Source: Cinclus cinclus (Eukaryota; Chordata; Aves; Passeriformes; Cinclidae). From it: a stretch of DNA of 64,000 bases. The translations under genes were made by a program, and so were the position numbers. The notes under the pieces were generated by a model. The model searched no databases, was not told where the DNA came from, and worked only from the letters and a program-made list of their open reading frames with translations. How positions within the stretch are numbered: position 1 is the stretch's first letter; each line of letters begins with the position of its first letter. Below, piece by piece: positions 1-12,206 of the stretch. The stretch is taken from assembly GCF_963662255.1 (NCBI RefSeq), contig NC_085052.1:37954654-38018653 (forward strand), in the 5' to 3' direction.

Positions 1-541
1 GTTCCTTGCTTCTATAGGTCCCAATGCTGTCAGGGTTCATCCCTGGCCCTTTTACGCGCCCTGGTGTCAAATGGGACCCTGGGATTATTAGCCTCCATTG
101 GGTCACAGTGGATCCTTGCTTCTCTTAAACACTGTGGTGTCACAATGCATCCCATGCCCTTTTAGGCCACTTGATGTCACAATGAATCATTTGATTCTTG
201 GCCTCCATGGTGGCGAAATTGTAACAGGTTTTAATTGGGCCCCATGCTTTCACAATACATCCCTGCCCCTTTTAGGCCCATTGGTGTCACAAGGGATCAT
301 TAGATTGTTAGCCTCCATTGGGTCACAATGGATCCTTGCTTCTCTTAACCCCTGTGCTGTCACAATGCATCCCATGCCCTTTTAGGCCACTTGATGTCAC
401 AATGAATTATTTGATTCTTGGCCTCCATGGTGGCATAATAGATCCTTGCTTCTATTGGTCCCCGTTCTGTAACAATTCATACCTGGCCCTTTTAGGCCCA
501 TTGGTGTCACAGGGGATCATTAGATTGTTAGCCTGCATTGG

Positions 542-651
542 GTCACAATGGTTCCTTGCTTCTCTTAACCTCTGTGGTGTCACAATGCATCCCATGCCCT
601 TTTAGGCCACTTGATGTCACAATGAATCATTTGATTCTTGGCCTCCATGGT
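542..651 (+). repeat. Half-monomer A (subunits 1-3)
   Basis: The first 110-bp half consists of subunits at 542-578, 579-615 and 616-651 (37, 37 and 36 bp), each opening with GTCACAATG. Across the array this half is the better conserved one; the stretch from CCCTTTTAGGCCACTTG through TTGATTCTTGGCC recurs with few changes in most monomers. A linked variant set also exists: AACCTCTGTG, ATTCCAAGCC, TTGGTCTTACAATGAACC and GGCCTTCATGG tend to occur together. Confidence 0.92.
624..637. repeat. 14-bp dyad in subunit 3
   Basis: GAATCATTTGATTC is a perfect inverted repeat: 6-bp arms GAATCA and TGATTC around a 2-bp centre. The same site recurs in most monomers. Common variants change only the left arm (GAATTA, GAACCA, GAAACA), while the right arm TGATTC is nearly invariant. 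It could be a protein-binding site or simply inherited ancestral sequence; nothing here decides between these. Confidence 0.6.
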
Positions 652-761
652 GTCATAATGGTTCCTTGTTTCTATTGGGCCCCATGCTGTCACAATTCAT
701 CCCTGGCCCTTTTACGCCCCCTGGTGTCAAATGGGATCCTGGGATTATTAACCTCCATTGG
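652..761 (+). repeat. Half-monomer B (subunits 4-6)
   Basis: The second 110-bp half has subunits at 652-688, 689-725 and 726-761. Ungapped comparison with half A gives 27/37 identities for subunits 1/4, 30/37 for 2/5 and 24/36 for 3/6, so 81/110 overall. This half carries most of the sequence classes in the array: TTGTTTCTATTGGGCC, AGATCCTTGCTTCTATTGG with TGCTGTAAC, ATTGTAACAGGTTTTAATTG, CTTCTATAGGTCCC with GTCAGAGTTC, and (after 50.8 kb) TATTTCCATG. Confidence 0.92.
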
Positions 762-978
762 GTCACAATGGTTCCTTGCTTCTCTTAACCCCTGTGCTGT
801 CACAATGCATCCCATGCCCTTTTAGGCCACTTGATGTCACAATGAATCATTTGATTCTTGGCCTCCACGGTGGCATAATAGATCCGTGATTCTATTGGTC
901 CCCGTGCTGTAACAATCCATCCCTGGCCCTTTTTATACCCCCTGGTGCCACAAGGGATCATTAGATTGTTAGCCTGCA
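758..978 (+). repeat. Example of the 221-bp monomer class
   Basis: This monomer is one base longer because its subunit 5 reads CCCTTTTTATACCCCCTGG, where the common form has CCCTTTTAGG or CCCTTTTACG. It is coupled to GCATAATAGATCC in subunit 4 and to GGTGCCACAAGGG in subunit 6. The class recurs many times across the window (for example near 3,182-3,402, 8,024-8,244, 20,000-20,110 and 33,611-33,847) and is the main cause of slow phase drift away from an exact 220-bp period. Confidence 0.85.
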
Positions 979-2961
979 TTGGGTCACAATGGTTCCTTGC
1001 TTCTCTTAACCCCTGTGGTGTCACAATGCATCCCATGCCCTTTTAGGCCACTTGATGTCACAATGTATCATTTGATTCTTGGCCTCCATGGTGGCATAAT
1101 AGATCCATGATTCTATTGGTCCCCGTGCTGTAACAATTCATCCCTGGCCCTTTTAGGCCCATTGGTGTAAACAAGGGATCATTAGATTGTTAGCCTGCAT
1201 TGGGTCACAATGGTTCCTTGCTTCTTTAACCTCTGTGGTGTCACAATGCATCCCATGCCCTTTTAGGCCACTTGATGTCACAATGAACCATTTGATTCTT
1301 GGCCTTCATGGTGTTATAATGGTTCCTTGCTTCTATAGGTCCCCATGCTGTCAGAGTTCATCCGTGTTCCTTTTGCGCCCCCTGGTGTCAAAAGGGATTC
1401 TTAGATTGTTAGCCTGCATTGGGTCACAATGGATCCTTGCTTCTCTTAACCCCTGTGGTGTCACAATGCATCCCATGCCCTTTTAGGCCACTTGATGTCA
1501 GAATGAATCATTTGATTCTTGGCATCCATGGTGGCGTATTTGTACCAGGTTTTACTTGGGCCCCATGCTTTCACAATTCATCCCTGCCACTTTTAGGCCC
1601 ATTGGTGTCACAAGGGATCATTACATTGTTAGCCTGCATTGGGTCACAATGGTTCCTTGCTTCTCTTAACCCCTGTGCTGTCACAATGCATCCCATGCCC
1701 TTTTAGGCCACATGATGTCACAATGAATCATTTCATTCTTGGCCTCCACGGTGGCATAATAGATCCTTGCTTCTATTGGTCCCCGTGCTGTAACAATTCA
1801 TCCCTGGCCCTTTTTATACCCCCTGGTGCCACAAGGGATCATTAGATTTTTAGCCTGCATTGGGTCACAATGGTTCCTTGCTTCTCTTAACCCCTGTGGT
1901 GTCACAATGCATCCCATGCCCTTTTAGGCCACTTGATGTCACAATGAATCATTTGATTCTTGGCCTCCATGGTGGCATAATAGATCCTTGATTCTATTGG
2001 TCCCCGTGCTGTAACAATTCATCCCTGGCCCTTTTAGGCCCATTGGTGTAAACAAGGGATCATTAGATTGTTAGCCTGCATTGGGTCACAATGGTTCCTT
2101 GCTTCTTTAACCTCTGAGGTGTCACAATGCATCCCATGCCCTTTTAGGCCACTTGATGTCACAATGAATCATTTGATTCTTGGCCTCCATGGTGTCATAA
2201 TGATTCCTTGTTTCCATTGGGCCCCATGCTGTCACAATTCATCCCTGGCCCTTTTTCGCCCCCTGGTGTCAAATGGGATCCTGGGATTATTAGCCTCCAT
2301 TGGGTCACAGTGGATCCTTGCTTCTCTTAATCCCTGTGGTGTCACAATGCATCCCATGCCCTTTTAGGCCACTTGATGTCACAATGAATCATTTGATTCT
2401 TGGCCTCCACGGTGGCATAATAGATCCTTGCTTCTATTGGTCCCCGTTCTGTAACAATCCATCACTGGCCCTTTTTATAACCCCTGGTGCCACAAGGGAT
2501 CATTAGATTGTTAGCCTGCATTGGGTCACAATGGTTCCTTGCTTCTCTTAACCCCTGTGGTGTCATAATGCATCCCATGCCCTTTTAGGCCACTTGATGT
2601 CACAATGAATCATTTGATTCTTGGCCTCCATGGTGGCGAAATTGTACCAGGTTTTAATTGGGCCCCATGCTTCCACAATACATCCCTGCCCCTTTTATGC
2701 CCATTGGTGTCAAAAGGTATCATTAGATTGTTAGCCTCCATTGGGTCACAATGGATCCTTGCTTCTCTTAACCCCTGTGCTGTCACAATGCATTCCATGC
2801 CCTTTTAGGCCACTTGATGTCACAATGAATCATTTGATTCTTGGCCTCCATGGTGGCATAATAGATCCTTGCTTCTATTGGTCCCCGTGCTGTAACAATT
2901 CATCCCTGGCCCTTTTAGGCCCATTGGTGTAAACAAGGGATCATTAGATTGTTAGCCTGCA

Positions 2962-5900
2962 TTGGGTCACAATGGTTCCTTGCTTCTCTTAACCTCTGTG
3001 GTGTCACAATGCATCCCATGCCCTTTTAGGCCACTTGATGTCACAATGAATCATTTGATTCTTGGCCTCCATGGTGTCATAATGGTTCCTTGTTTCTATT
3101 GGGCCCCATGCTTTCACAATTCATCCCTGGCCCTTTTACGCCCCCTGGTGTCAACTGGGATCCCGGGATTATTAGCCTGCATTGGGTCACAATGGATCCT
3201 TGCTTCTCTTAACCCCTGTGCTGTCACAATGCATCCCATGCCCTTTTAGGCCACTTGATGTCACAATTGATCATTTGATTCTTGGTCTCCACGGTGGCAT
3301 AATAGATCCTTGCTTCTATTGGTCCCCGTGCTGTAACAATCCATCCCTGGCCCTTTTTATACCCCCTGGTGCCACAAGGGATCATTAGATTGTTAGCCTG
3401 CATTGGGTCACAATGTTTCCTTGCTTCTCTTAACCTCTGTGCTGTCACAATGCATTCCAAGCCCTTTTAGGCCACTTGATGTCACAATGATCCATTTGAT
3501 TCTTGGCCTTCATGGTGTTATAATGGTTCCTTGCTTCTATAGGTCCCCATGCTGTCAGAGTTCATCCGTGTTCCTTTTGCGCCCCCTGGTGTCAAAAGGG
3601 ATTCTTAGATTGTTAGCCTGCATTGGCTCACAATGGATCCGTGCTTCTCTTAACCCCTGTGGTGTCACAATGCATCCCATGCCCTTTTAGGCCACTTGAT
3701 GTCACAATGAATCATTTGATTCTTGGCCTCCATGGTGGCAGAATTGTACCAGATTTTACTTGGGCCCCATGCTTTCACAATTCATCCCTGCCACTTTTAG
3801 GCCCATTGGTGTCACAAGGGATCATTACATTGTTAGCCTGCATTGGGTCACAATGGTTCCTTGCTTCTCTTAACCCCTGTGCTGTCACAATGCATCCCAT
3901 GCCCTTTTAGGCCACATGATGTCACAATGAATCATTTCATTCTTGGCCTCCACGGTGGCATAATAGATCCTTGTTTCTATTGGGCCCCGTGCTTTCACAA
4001 TTCATCCCTGCCACTTTTAGGCCCATTGGTGTCACAAGGGATCATTAGATTGTTAGCCTGCATTGGGTCACAATGGATCCTTGCTTCTCTTAACCCCTGT
4101 GCTGTCACAATGCATCCCATGACCTTTTAGGCCACTTGATGTCACAATGAATTATTGGATTCTTGGCCTCCATGGTGGCATAATAGATCCTTGATTCTAT
4201 TGGTCCCCGTGCTGTAACAATTCATCCCTGGCCCTTTTAGGCCTATTGGTGTCACAAGGGATCATTAGATTGTTAGCCTGCATTGGGTCACAATGGTTCC
4301 TTGCTTCTCTTAACCCCTGTGGTGTCACAATGCATCCCATGCCCTTTTAGGCCACTTGATGTCACAATGAATCATTTGATTCTTGGCCTCCATGGTGGCA
4401 TAATAGATCCTTGATTCTATTGGTCCCCGTGCTGTAACAATTCATCCCTGGCCCTTTTAGGCCCATTGGTGTAAACAAGGGATCATTAGATTGTTAGCCT
4501 GCATTGGGTCACAATGGTTCCTTGCTTCTTTAACCTCTGTGGTGTCACAATGCATCCCATGCCCTTTTAGGCCACTTGATGTCACAATGAATCATTTGAT
4601 TCTTGGCCTCCATGGTGTCATAATGGTTCCTTGTTTCTATTGGGCCCCATGCTGTCACAATTCATCCCTGGCCCTTTTACGCCCCCTGGTGTCAAATGGG
4701 ATCCTGGGATTTTTAGCCTCCATTGGGTCACAGTGGATCCTTACTTCTCTTAACCCCTGTGGTGTCACAATGCATCCCATGCCCTTTTAGGCCACTTGAT
4801 GTCACAATGAATCATTTGATTCTTGGCCTCCACGGTGGCATAATAGATCCTTGCTTCTATTGGTCCTCGTGCTGTAACAATCCATCCCTGGCCCTTTTTA
4901 TAACCCCTGGTGCCACAAGGGATCATTAGATTGTTAGCCTGCATTGGGTCACAATGGTTCCTTGCTTCTCTTAACCTCTGTGCTGTCACAATGCATTCCA
5001 AGCCCTTTTAGGCCACTTGGTCTTACAATGAACCATTTGATTCTTGGCCTTCATGGTGTCATAATGGTTCCTTGCTTCCATAGGTCCCAATGCTGTCACA
5101 ATTCATGCGTGGTCCTTTTGCGCCCCCTGGTGTCAAAAGGGATTCTTAGATTGTTAGCCTGCATTGGGTCACAATGGTTCCTTGCTTCTCTTAACCCCTG
5201 TGGTGTCATAATGCATCCCATGCCCTTTTAGGCCACTTGATGTCACAATGAATCATTTGATTCTTGGCCTCTATGGTGGCGAAATTGTACCAGGTTTTAA
5301 TTGGGCCCCATGCTTTCACAATACATCCCTGCCCCTTTTATGCCCATTGGTGTCAAAAGGAATCATTAGATTGTTAGCCTCCATTGGGTCACAGTGGATC
5401 CTTGCTTCTCTTAACCCCTGTGCTGTCACAATGCATTCCATGCCCTTTTAGGCCACTTGATGTCACAATGAATTATTTGATTCTTGGCCTCCATGGTGGC
5501 ATAATAGATCCTTGCTTCTATTGGTCCCCGTTCTGTAACAATTCATCCCTGGCCCTTTTAGGCCCATTGGTGTCACAAGGGATCATTAGATTGTTAGCCT
5601 GCATTGGGTCACAATGGTTCCTTGCTTCTCTTAACCCCTGTGGTGTCACAATGCATCCCATGCCCTTTTAGGCCACTTGATGTCACAATGAATCATTTGA
5701 TTCTTGGCCTCGATGGTGTCATAATGGTTCCTTGGGTCTATTGGGCCCCATGCTGTCACAATTCATCCCTGGCCCTTTTACGCCCCCTGGTGTCAAATGG
5801 GATCCTGGGATTATTAACCTCCATTGGGTCACAATGGTTCCTTGCTTCCCTTAACCCCTGTGGTGTCACAATGCATTCCAAGCCCTTTTAGACCACTTGG

Positions 5901-6111
5901 TCTTACAATGAACCATTTGATTCTTGGCCTTCATGGTGTCATAATGGTTCCTTGCTTCTATAGGTCCCAATGCTGTCAGAGTTCATCTGTGGTCCTTTTG
6001 CGCCCCCTGGTGTCAAAAGGGATTCTTAGATTGTTAGCCTGCTTTGGGTCACAATGGTTCCTTGCTTCTCTTAACCCCTGTGGTGTCATAATGCATCCCA
6101 TGCCCTTTTAG
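2962..6111 (+). repeat. Long duplicated block, copy 1
   Basis: About 14 monomers that align with 12,207-14,916. The offset is 9,245 bp from 2,962 to about 4,130, then 9,025 bp around 4,491-5,000, then 8,805 bp from 5,384 onward. The stepwise loss of 220 bp shows that the other copy lacks two monomers (or this copy gained them), one near 4,131-4,350 and one near 5,231-5,384. Monomer order is otherwise the same, with scattered substitutions. Confidence 0.75.
4260..5600 (+). repeat. 18-monomer-spaced block, copy 1
   Basis: About 1.3 kb matching 8,222-9,562 at an offset of 3,962 bp (18 monomers). Shared marks are the GTGTAAACAAGG insertion, AATTCATGCGTGGTCC, and the CTCTATGGTGGCGAAATTG monomer. 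The segment also lies inside the longer 2,962-6,111 block, so it has been copied at least twice. Boundaries are approximate. Confidence 0.7.
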
Positions 6112-8221
6112 GCCACATGATGTCACAATGAATTATTGGATTCTTGGCCTCCATGGTGGCATAATAGATCCTTGATTCTATTGGTCCCCGTGCTGTAACA
6201 ATTCATCCCTGGCCCTTTTAGGCCCATTGGTGTCACAAGGGATCATTAGATTGTTAGCCTCCATTGGGTCACAATGGATCCTTGCTTCTCTTAACCCCTG
6301 TGGTGTCACAATGCATCCCATGCCCTTTTAGGCCACTTGATGTCACAATGAATTATTTGATTCTTGGCCTCCATGGTGGCATAATAGATCCTTGATTCTA
6401 TTGGTCCCCGTGCTGTAACAATTCATCCCTGGCCCTTTTAGGCCTATTGGTGTCACAAGGGATCATTAGATTGTTAGCATCCATTGGGTCACAATGGATC
6501 CTTGCTTCTCTTAACCCCTGTGGTGTCACAATGCATCCCATGCCCTTTTAGGCCACTTGATGTCGCAATGAATCATTTGATTCTTGGCCTCCATGGTGGC
6601 ATAATAGATCCTTGATTCTATTGGTCCCCGTGCTGTAACAATTCATCCCTGGCCCTTTTAGGCCCTTTGGTGTCACAAGGGATCATTAGATTGTTAGCCT
6701 GCATTGGGTCACAATGGTTCCTTGCTTCTCTTAACCCCTGTGGTGTCACAATGCATCCCATGCCCTTTTAGGCCACTTGATGTCACAATGAATCATTTGA
6801 TTCTTGGCCTCGATGGTGTCATAATGGTTCCTTGGGTCTATTGGGCCCCATGCTGTCACAATTCATCCCTGGCCCTTTTACGCCCCCTGGTGTCAAATGG
6901 GATCCTGGGATTATTAACCTCCATTGGGTCACAATGGTTCCTTGCTTCTCTTAACCCCTGAGGTGTCATAATGCATCCCATGCCCTTTTAGGCCACATGA
7001 TGTCACAATGAATTATTGGATTCTTGGCCTCCATGGTGGCATAATAGATCCTTGATTCTATTGGTCCCCGTGCTGTAACAATTCATCCCTGGCCCTTTTA
7101 GGCCTATTGGTGTCACAAGGGATCATTAGATTGTTAGCCTCCATTGGGTCACAATGGATCCTTGCTTCTCTTAACCCCTGTGGTGTCACAATGCATCCCA
7201 TGCCCTTTTAGGCCACTTGATGTCACAATGAATCATTTGATTCTTGGCCTCCATTGTGTCATAATGGTTCCTTGCTTCTATAGGTCCCAATGCTGTCAGG
7301 GTTCATCCCTGGCCCTTTTACGCGCCCTGGTGTCAAATGGGACCCTGGGATTATTAGCCTCCATTGGGTCACAATGGTTCCTTGCTTCTCTTAAACACTG
7401 TGATGTCACAATGCATCCCATGCCCTTTTAGGCCACTTGATGTCACAATGAATCATTTGATTCTTGGCCTCCATGGTGGCGAAATTGTAACAGGTTTTAA
7501 TTGGGCCCCATGCTTTCACAATACATCCCTGGCCCTTTTAGGCCCATTGGTGTCAAAAGGTATCATTAGATTGTTAGCCTCCATTGGGTCACAATGGATC
7601 CTTGCTTCTCTTAACCCCTGTGCTGTCACAATGCATTCCATGCCCTTTTAGGCCACTTGATGTCACAATGAATTATTTGATTCTTGGCCTCCATGGTGGC
7701 ATAATAGATCCTTGCTTCTATTGGTCCCCGTTCTGTAACAATTCATACCTGGCCCTTTTAGGCCCATTGGTGTCACAGGGGATCATTAGATTGTTAGCCT
7801 GCATTGGGTCACAATGGTTCCTTGCTTCTCTTAACCTCTGTGGTGTCACAATGCATCCCATGCCCTTTTAGGCCACTTGATGTCACAATGAATCATTTGA
7901 TTCTTGGCCTCCATGGTGTCATAATGGTTCCTTGTTTCTATTGGGCCCCATGCTGTCACAATTCATCCCTGGCCCTTTTACGCCCCCTGGTGTCAAATGG
8001 GATCCTGGGATTATTAACCTCCATTGGGTCACAATGGTTCCTTGCTTCTCTTAACCTCTGTGGTGTCACAATGCATCCCATGCCCTTTTAGGCCACTTGA
8101 TGTCACAATGAATCATTTGATTCTTGGCCTCCACGGTGGCATAATAGATCCTTGCTTCTATTGGTCCCCGTGCTGTAACAATCCATCCCTGGCCCTTTTT
8201 ATACCCCTTGGTGCCACAAGG

Positions 8222-9562
8222 GATCATTAGATTTTTAGCCTGCATTGGGTCACAATGGTTCCTTGCTTCTCTTAACCCCTGTGGTGTCACAATGCATCCC
8301 ATGCCCTTTTAGGCCACTTGATGTCACAATGAATCATTTGATTCTTGGCCTCCATGGTGGCATAATAGATCCTTGATTCTATTGGTCCCCGTGCTGTAAC
8401 AATTCATCCCTGGCCCTTTTAGGCCCATTGGTGTAAACAAGGGATCATTAGATTGTTAGCCTGCATTGGGTCACAATGGTTCCTTGCTTCTTTAACCTCT
8501 GTGGTGTCACAATGCATCCCATGCCCTTTTAGGCCACTTGATGTCACAATGAATCATTTGATTCTTGGCCTCCATGGTGTCATAATGGTTCCTTGTTTCT
8601 ATTGGGCCCCATGATGTCACAATTCATCCCTGGCCCTTTTACGCCCCCTGGTGTCAAATGGGATCCTGGGATTTTTAGCCTCCATTGGGTCACAGTGGAT
8701 CCTTGCTTCTCTTAACCCCTGTGGTGTCACAATGCATCCCATGCCCTTTTAGGCCACTTGATGTCACAATGAATCATTTGATTCTTGGCCTCCACGGTGG
8801 CATAAGAGATCCTTGCTTCTATTGGTCCCCGTGCTGTAACAATCCATCCCTGGCCCTTTTTATAACCCCTGGTGCCACAAGGGATCATTAGATTGTTAGC
8901 CTGCATTGGGTCACAATGGTTCCTTGCTTCTCTTAACCTCTGTGCTGTCACAATGCATTCCAAGCCCTTTTAGGCCACTTGGTCTTACAATGAACCATTT
9001 GATTCTTGGCCTTCATGGTGTCATAATGGTTCCTTGCTTCCATAGGTCCCAATGCTGTCACAATTCATGCGTGGTCCTTTTGCGCCGCCTGGTGTCAAAA
9101 GGGATTCTTAGATTGTTAGCCTGCATTGGGTCACAATGGTTCCTTGCTTCTCTTAACCCCTGTGGTGTCATAATGCATCCCATGCCCTTTTAGGCCACTT
9201 GATGTCACAATGAATCATTTGATTCTTGGCCTCTATGGTGGCGAAATTGTACCAGGTTTTAATTGGGCCCCATGCTTTCACAATACATCCCTGCCCCTTT
9301 TATGCCCATTGGTGTCAAAAGGAATCATTAGATTGTTAGCCTCCATTGGGTCACAATGGATCCTTGCTTCTCTTAACCCCTGTGCTGTCACAATGCATTC
9401 CATGCCCTTTTAGGCCACTTGATGTCACAATGAATTATTTGATTCTTGGCCTCCATGGTGGCATAATAGATCCTTGCTTCTATTGGTCCCCGTTCTGTAA
9501 CAATTCATCCCTGGCCCTTTTAGGCCCATTGGTGTCACAAGGGATTATTAGACTGTTATCCT
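8222..9562 (+). repeat. 18-monomer-spaced block, copy 2
   Basis: Partner of 4,260-5,600. It differs by features such as CCCCATGATGTCAC (near 8,608) and GCATAAGAGATCC (near 8,801). Both of these recur near 11,029 and 11,222, tying part of this block (about 8,530-9,190) to 10,951-11,614 at an offset of 2,421 bp (11 monomers). Confidence 0.7.
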
Positions 9563-9565
9563 GCA

Positions 9566-10953
9566 TTGGGTCACAATGGTTCCTTGCTTCTCTTAACCTC
9601 TGTGCTATCACAATGCATTCCAAGCCCTTTTAGACCACTTGGTCTTACAATGAACCATTTGATTCCTGGCCTTCATGGTGTCATAATGGTTCCTTGCTTC
9701 TATAGGTCCCAATGCTGTCAGAGTTCATCTGTGGTCCTTTTGCGCCCCATGGTGTCAAAAGGGATTCTTAGATTGTTAGCCTGCATTGGGTCACAATGGT
9801 TCCTTGCTTCTCTTAACCCCTGTGGTGTCATAATGCATCCCATGCCCTTTTAGGCCACTTGATGTCACAATGAATCATTTGATTCTTGGCCTCCTTGGTG
9901 GCGAAATTGTAACAGGTTTTAATTGGGCCCCATGCTTTCACAATACATCCCTGCCCCTTTTAGGCCCATTGGTGTCACAAGGGATCATTAGATTGTTAGC
10001 CTCCATTGGGTCACAATGGATCCTTGCTTCTCTTAACCCCTGTGCTGTCACAATGCATCCCATGCCCTTTTAGGCCACTTGATGTCACAATGAATTATTG
10101 GATTCTTGGCCTCCATGGTGGCATAATAGATGCTTGATTCTATTGGTCCCCGTGCTGTAACAATTCATCCCTGGCCCTTTTAGGCCTATTGGTGTCACAA
10201 GGGATCATTAGATTGTTAGCCTCCATTGGGTCACAATGGATCCTTGCTTCTCTTAACCCCTGTGGTGTCACAATGCATCCCATGCCCTTTTAGGCCACTT
10301 GATGTCGCAATGAATCATTTGATTCTTGGCCTCCATGGTGGCATAATAGATCCTTGATTCTATTGGTCCCCGTGCTGTAACAATTCATCCCTGGCCCTTT
10401 TAGGCCCATTGGTGTAAACAAGGGATCATTAGATTGTTAGCCTGCATTGGGTCACAATGGTTCCTTGCTTCTTTAACCTCTGTGCTGTCACAATGCATCC
10501 CATGCCCTTTTAGGCCACTTGGTCTTACAATGAACCATTTGATTCTTGGCCTTCATGGTGTCATAATGGTTCCTTGCTTCTATAGGTCCCAATGCTGTCA
10601 GGGTTCATCCCTGGCCCTTTTACGCCCCCTGGTGTCAAATGGGACCCTGGGATTATTAGCCTCCATTGGGTCACAGTGGATCCTTGCTTCTCTTAAACAC
10701 TGTGGTGTCACAATGCATCCCATGCCCTTTTAGGCCACTTGATGTCACAATGAATCATTTGATTCTTGGCCTCCATGGTGGCGAAATTGTAACAGGTTTT
10801 AATTGGGCCCCATGCTTTCACAATACATCCCTGCCCCTTTTAGGCCCATTGGTGTCACAAGGGATCATTAGATTGTTAGCCTCCATTGGGTCACAATGGA
10901 TCCTTGCTTCTCTTAACCCCTGTGCTGTCACAATGCATCCCATGCCCTTTTAG
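9566..10953 (+). repeat. 23-monomer-spaced block, copy 1
   Basis: Aligns with 14,629-16,016 at an offset of 5,063 bp (23 monomers). The order of monomer classes is the same: the GTCAGAGTTCATCTG class, then ATTGTAACAGG, two AGATCCTTGATTC monomers, the GTGTAAACAAGG class and the GTCAGGGTTCATCCC class. Scattered single-base differences are present. Confidence 0.72.
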
Positions 10954-12206
10954 GCCACTTGATGTCACAATGAATCATTTGATTCTTGGCCTCCATGGTG
11001 TCATAATGGTTCCTTGTTTCTATTGGGCCCCATGATGTCACAATTCATCCCTGGCCCTTTTACGCCCCCTGGTGTCAAATGGGATCCTGGGATTTTTAGC
11101 CTCCATTGGGTCACAGTGGATCCTTGCTTCTCTTAACCCCTGTGGTGTCACAATGCATCCCATGCCCTTTTAGGCCACTTGATGTCACAATGAATCATTT
11201 GATTCTTGGCCTCCACGGTGGCATAAGAGATCCTTGCTTCTATTGGTCCCCGTGCTGTAACAATCCATCCCTGGCCCTTTTTATAACCCCTGGTGCCACA
11301 AGGGATCATTAGATTGTTAGCCTGCATTGGGTCACAATGGTTCCTTGCTTCTCTTAACCTCTGTGCTGTCACAATGCATTCCAAGCCCTTTTAGGCCACT
11401 TGGTCTTACAATGAACCATTTGATTCTTGGCCTTCATGGTGTCATAATGGTTCCTTGCTTCCATAGGTCCCAATGCTGTCACAATTCATGCGTGGTCCTT
11501 TTGCGCCCCCTGGTGTCAAAAGGGATTCTTAGATTGTTAGCCTGCATTGGGTCACAATGGTTCCTTGCTTCTCTTAACCCCTGTGGTGTCACAATGCATC
11601 CCATGCCCTTTTAGGCCACTTGATGTCACAATGAATCATTTGATTCTTGGCCTCCATGGTGGCGAAATTGTAACAGGTTTTAATTGGGCCCCATGCTTTC
11701 ACAATACATCCCTGCCCCTTTTAGGCTCATTGGTGTCAAAAGGTATCATTAGATTGTTAGCCTCCATTGGGTCACAATGGATCCTTGCTTCTCTTAACCC
11801 CTGTGCTGTCACAATGCATTCCATGCCCTTTTAGGCCACTTGATGTCACAATGAATTATTTGATTCTTGGCCTCCATGGTGGCATAATAGATCCTTGCTT
11901 CTATTGGTCCCCGTTCTGTAACAATTCATACCTGGCCCTTTTAGGCCCATTGGTGTCACAGGGGATCATTAGATTGTTAGCCTGCATTGGGTCACAATGG
12001 TTCCTTGCTTCACTTAACCTCTGTGGTGTCACAATGCATCCCATGCCCTTTTAGGCCACTTGATGTCACAATGAATCATTTGATTCTTGGCCTCCATGGT
12101 GTCATAATGGTTCCTTGTTTCTATTGGGCCCCATGCTGTCACAATTCATCCCTGGCCCTTTTACGCCCCCTGGTGTCAAATGGGATCCTTGGATTATTAA
12201 CCTCCA

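Larger units (their letters stand above)
541..760 (+). repeat. Representative 220-bp monomer
   Basis: This copy shows the typical layout. Composition counted by hand is A 40, C 61, G 43, T 76 (47% G+C, 62% pyrimidine). It contains a single CpG (in TTTTACGCCC) against about 12 expected from base composition. Six GTCA-type cores begin at 542, 579, 616, 652, 689 and 726, and the next monomer's first core is at 762. The steps are therefore 37, 37, 36, 37, 37 and 36 bp. Common restriction palindromes sit at fixed places in many monomers: GGATCC in the first subunit, ATGCAT in the second, CCATGG at the end of the third and GGGCCC in the fourth. Confidence 0.95.
1..2961 (+). repeat. Satellite, left edge, mosaic of monomer classes
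   Basis: About 13 monomers. The first 0.6 kb matches parts of several later places: the 98-385 stretch resembles 10,666-10,953 (offset 10,568) and the next monomer (318-605) resembles 7,584-7,871, 11,767-12,054 and 15,949-16,236. The GTGTAAACAAGG insertion class appears at about 1,165, 2,046 and 2,928. No gene or other element was found. The array is already in full phase at base 1, so its left end lies outside the window. Confidence 0.85.

Noticed and set aside
98..385. Repeated 95-codon plus-strand open frame as a gene family
   Set aside because: It starts at TTG, spans 220+68 bp, overlaps the next such frame, and shifts frame with each 220-bp monomer (220 is 1 modulo 3). Substitutions show no preference for silent positions on reading. 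It is a by-product of the satellite.
560..575. Telomere-like TTAACCC in CTCTTAACCCCTG
   Set aside because: Only a single 6-7-base match per monomer, with no tandem TTAGGG run. Chance similarity.
800..1036. Repeated 78-codon minus-strand frame with an ATG start
   Set aside because: It exists only where the 221-bp monomer class adds one T and ends at the TGA in the complement of TCACAATGCATCC. It is periodic, with no codon-level constraint seen and no promoter or splice context.
7290..7320. RNA polymerase III B-box-like GGGTTCATCCCTGG
   Set aside because: It differs from the GGTTCGANNCC consensus at the key G and A, has no A box at proper spacing, and is a minority variant of subunit 5.
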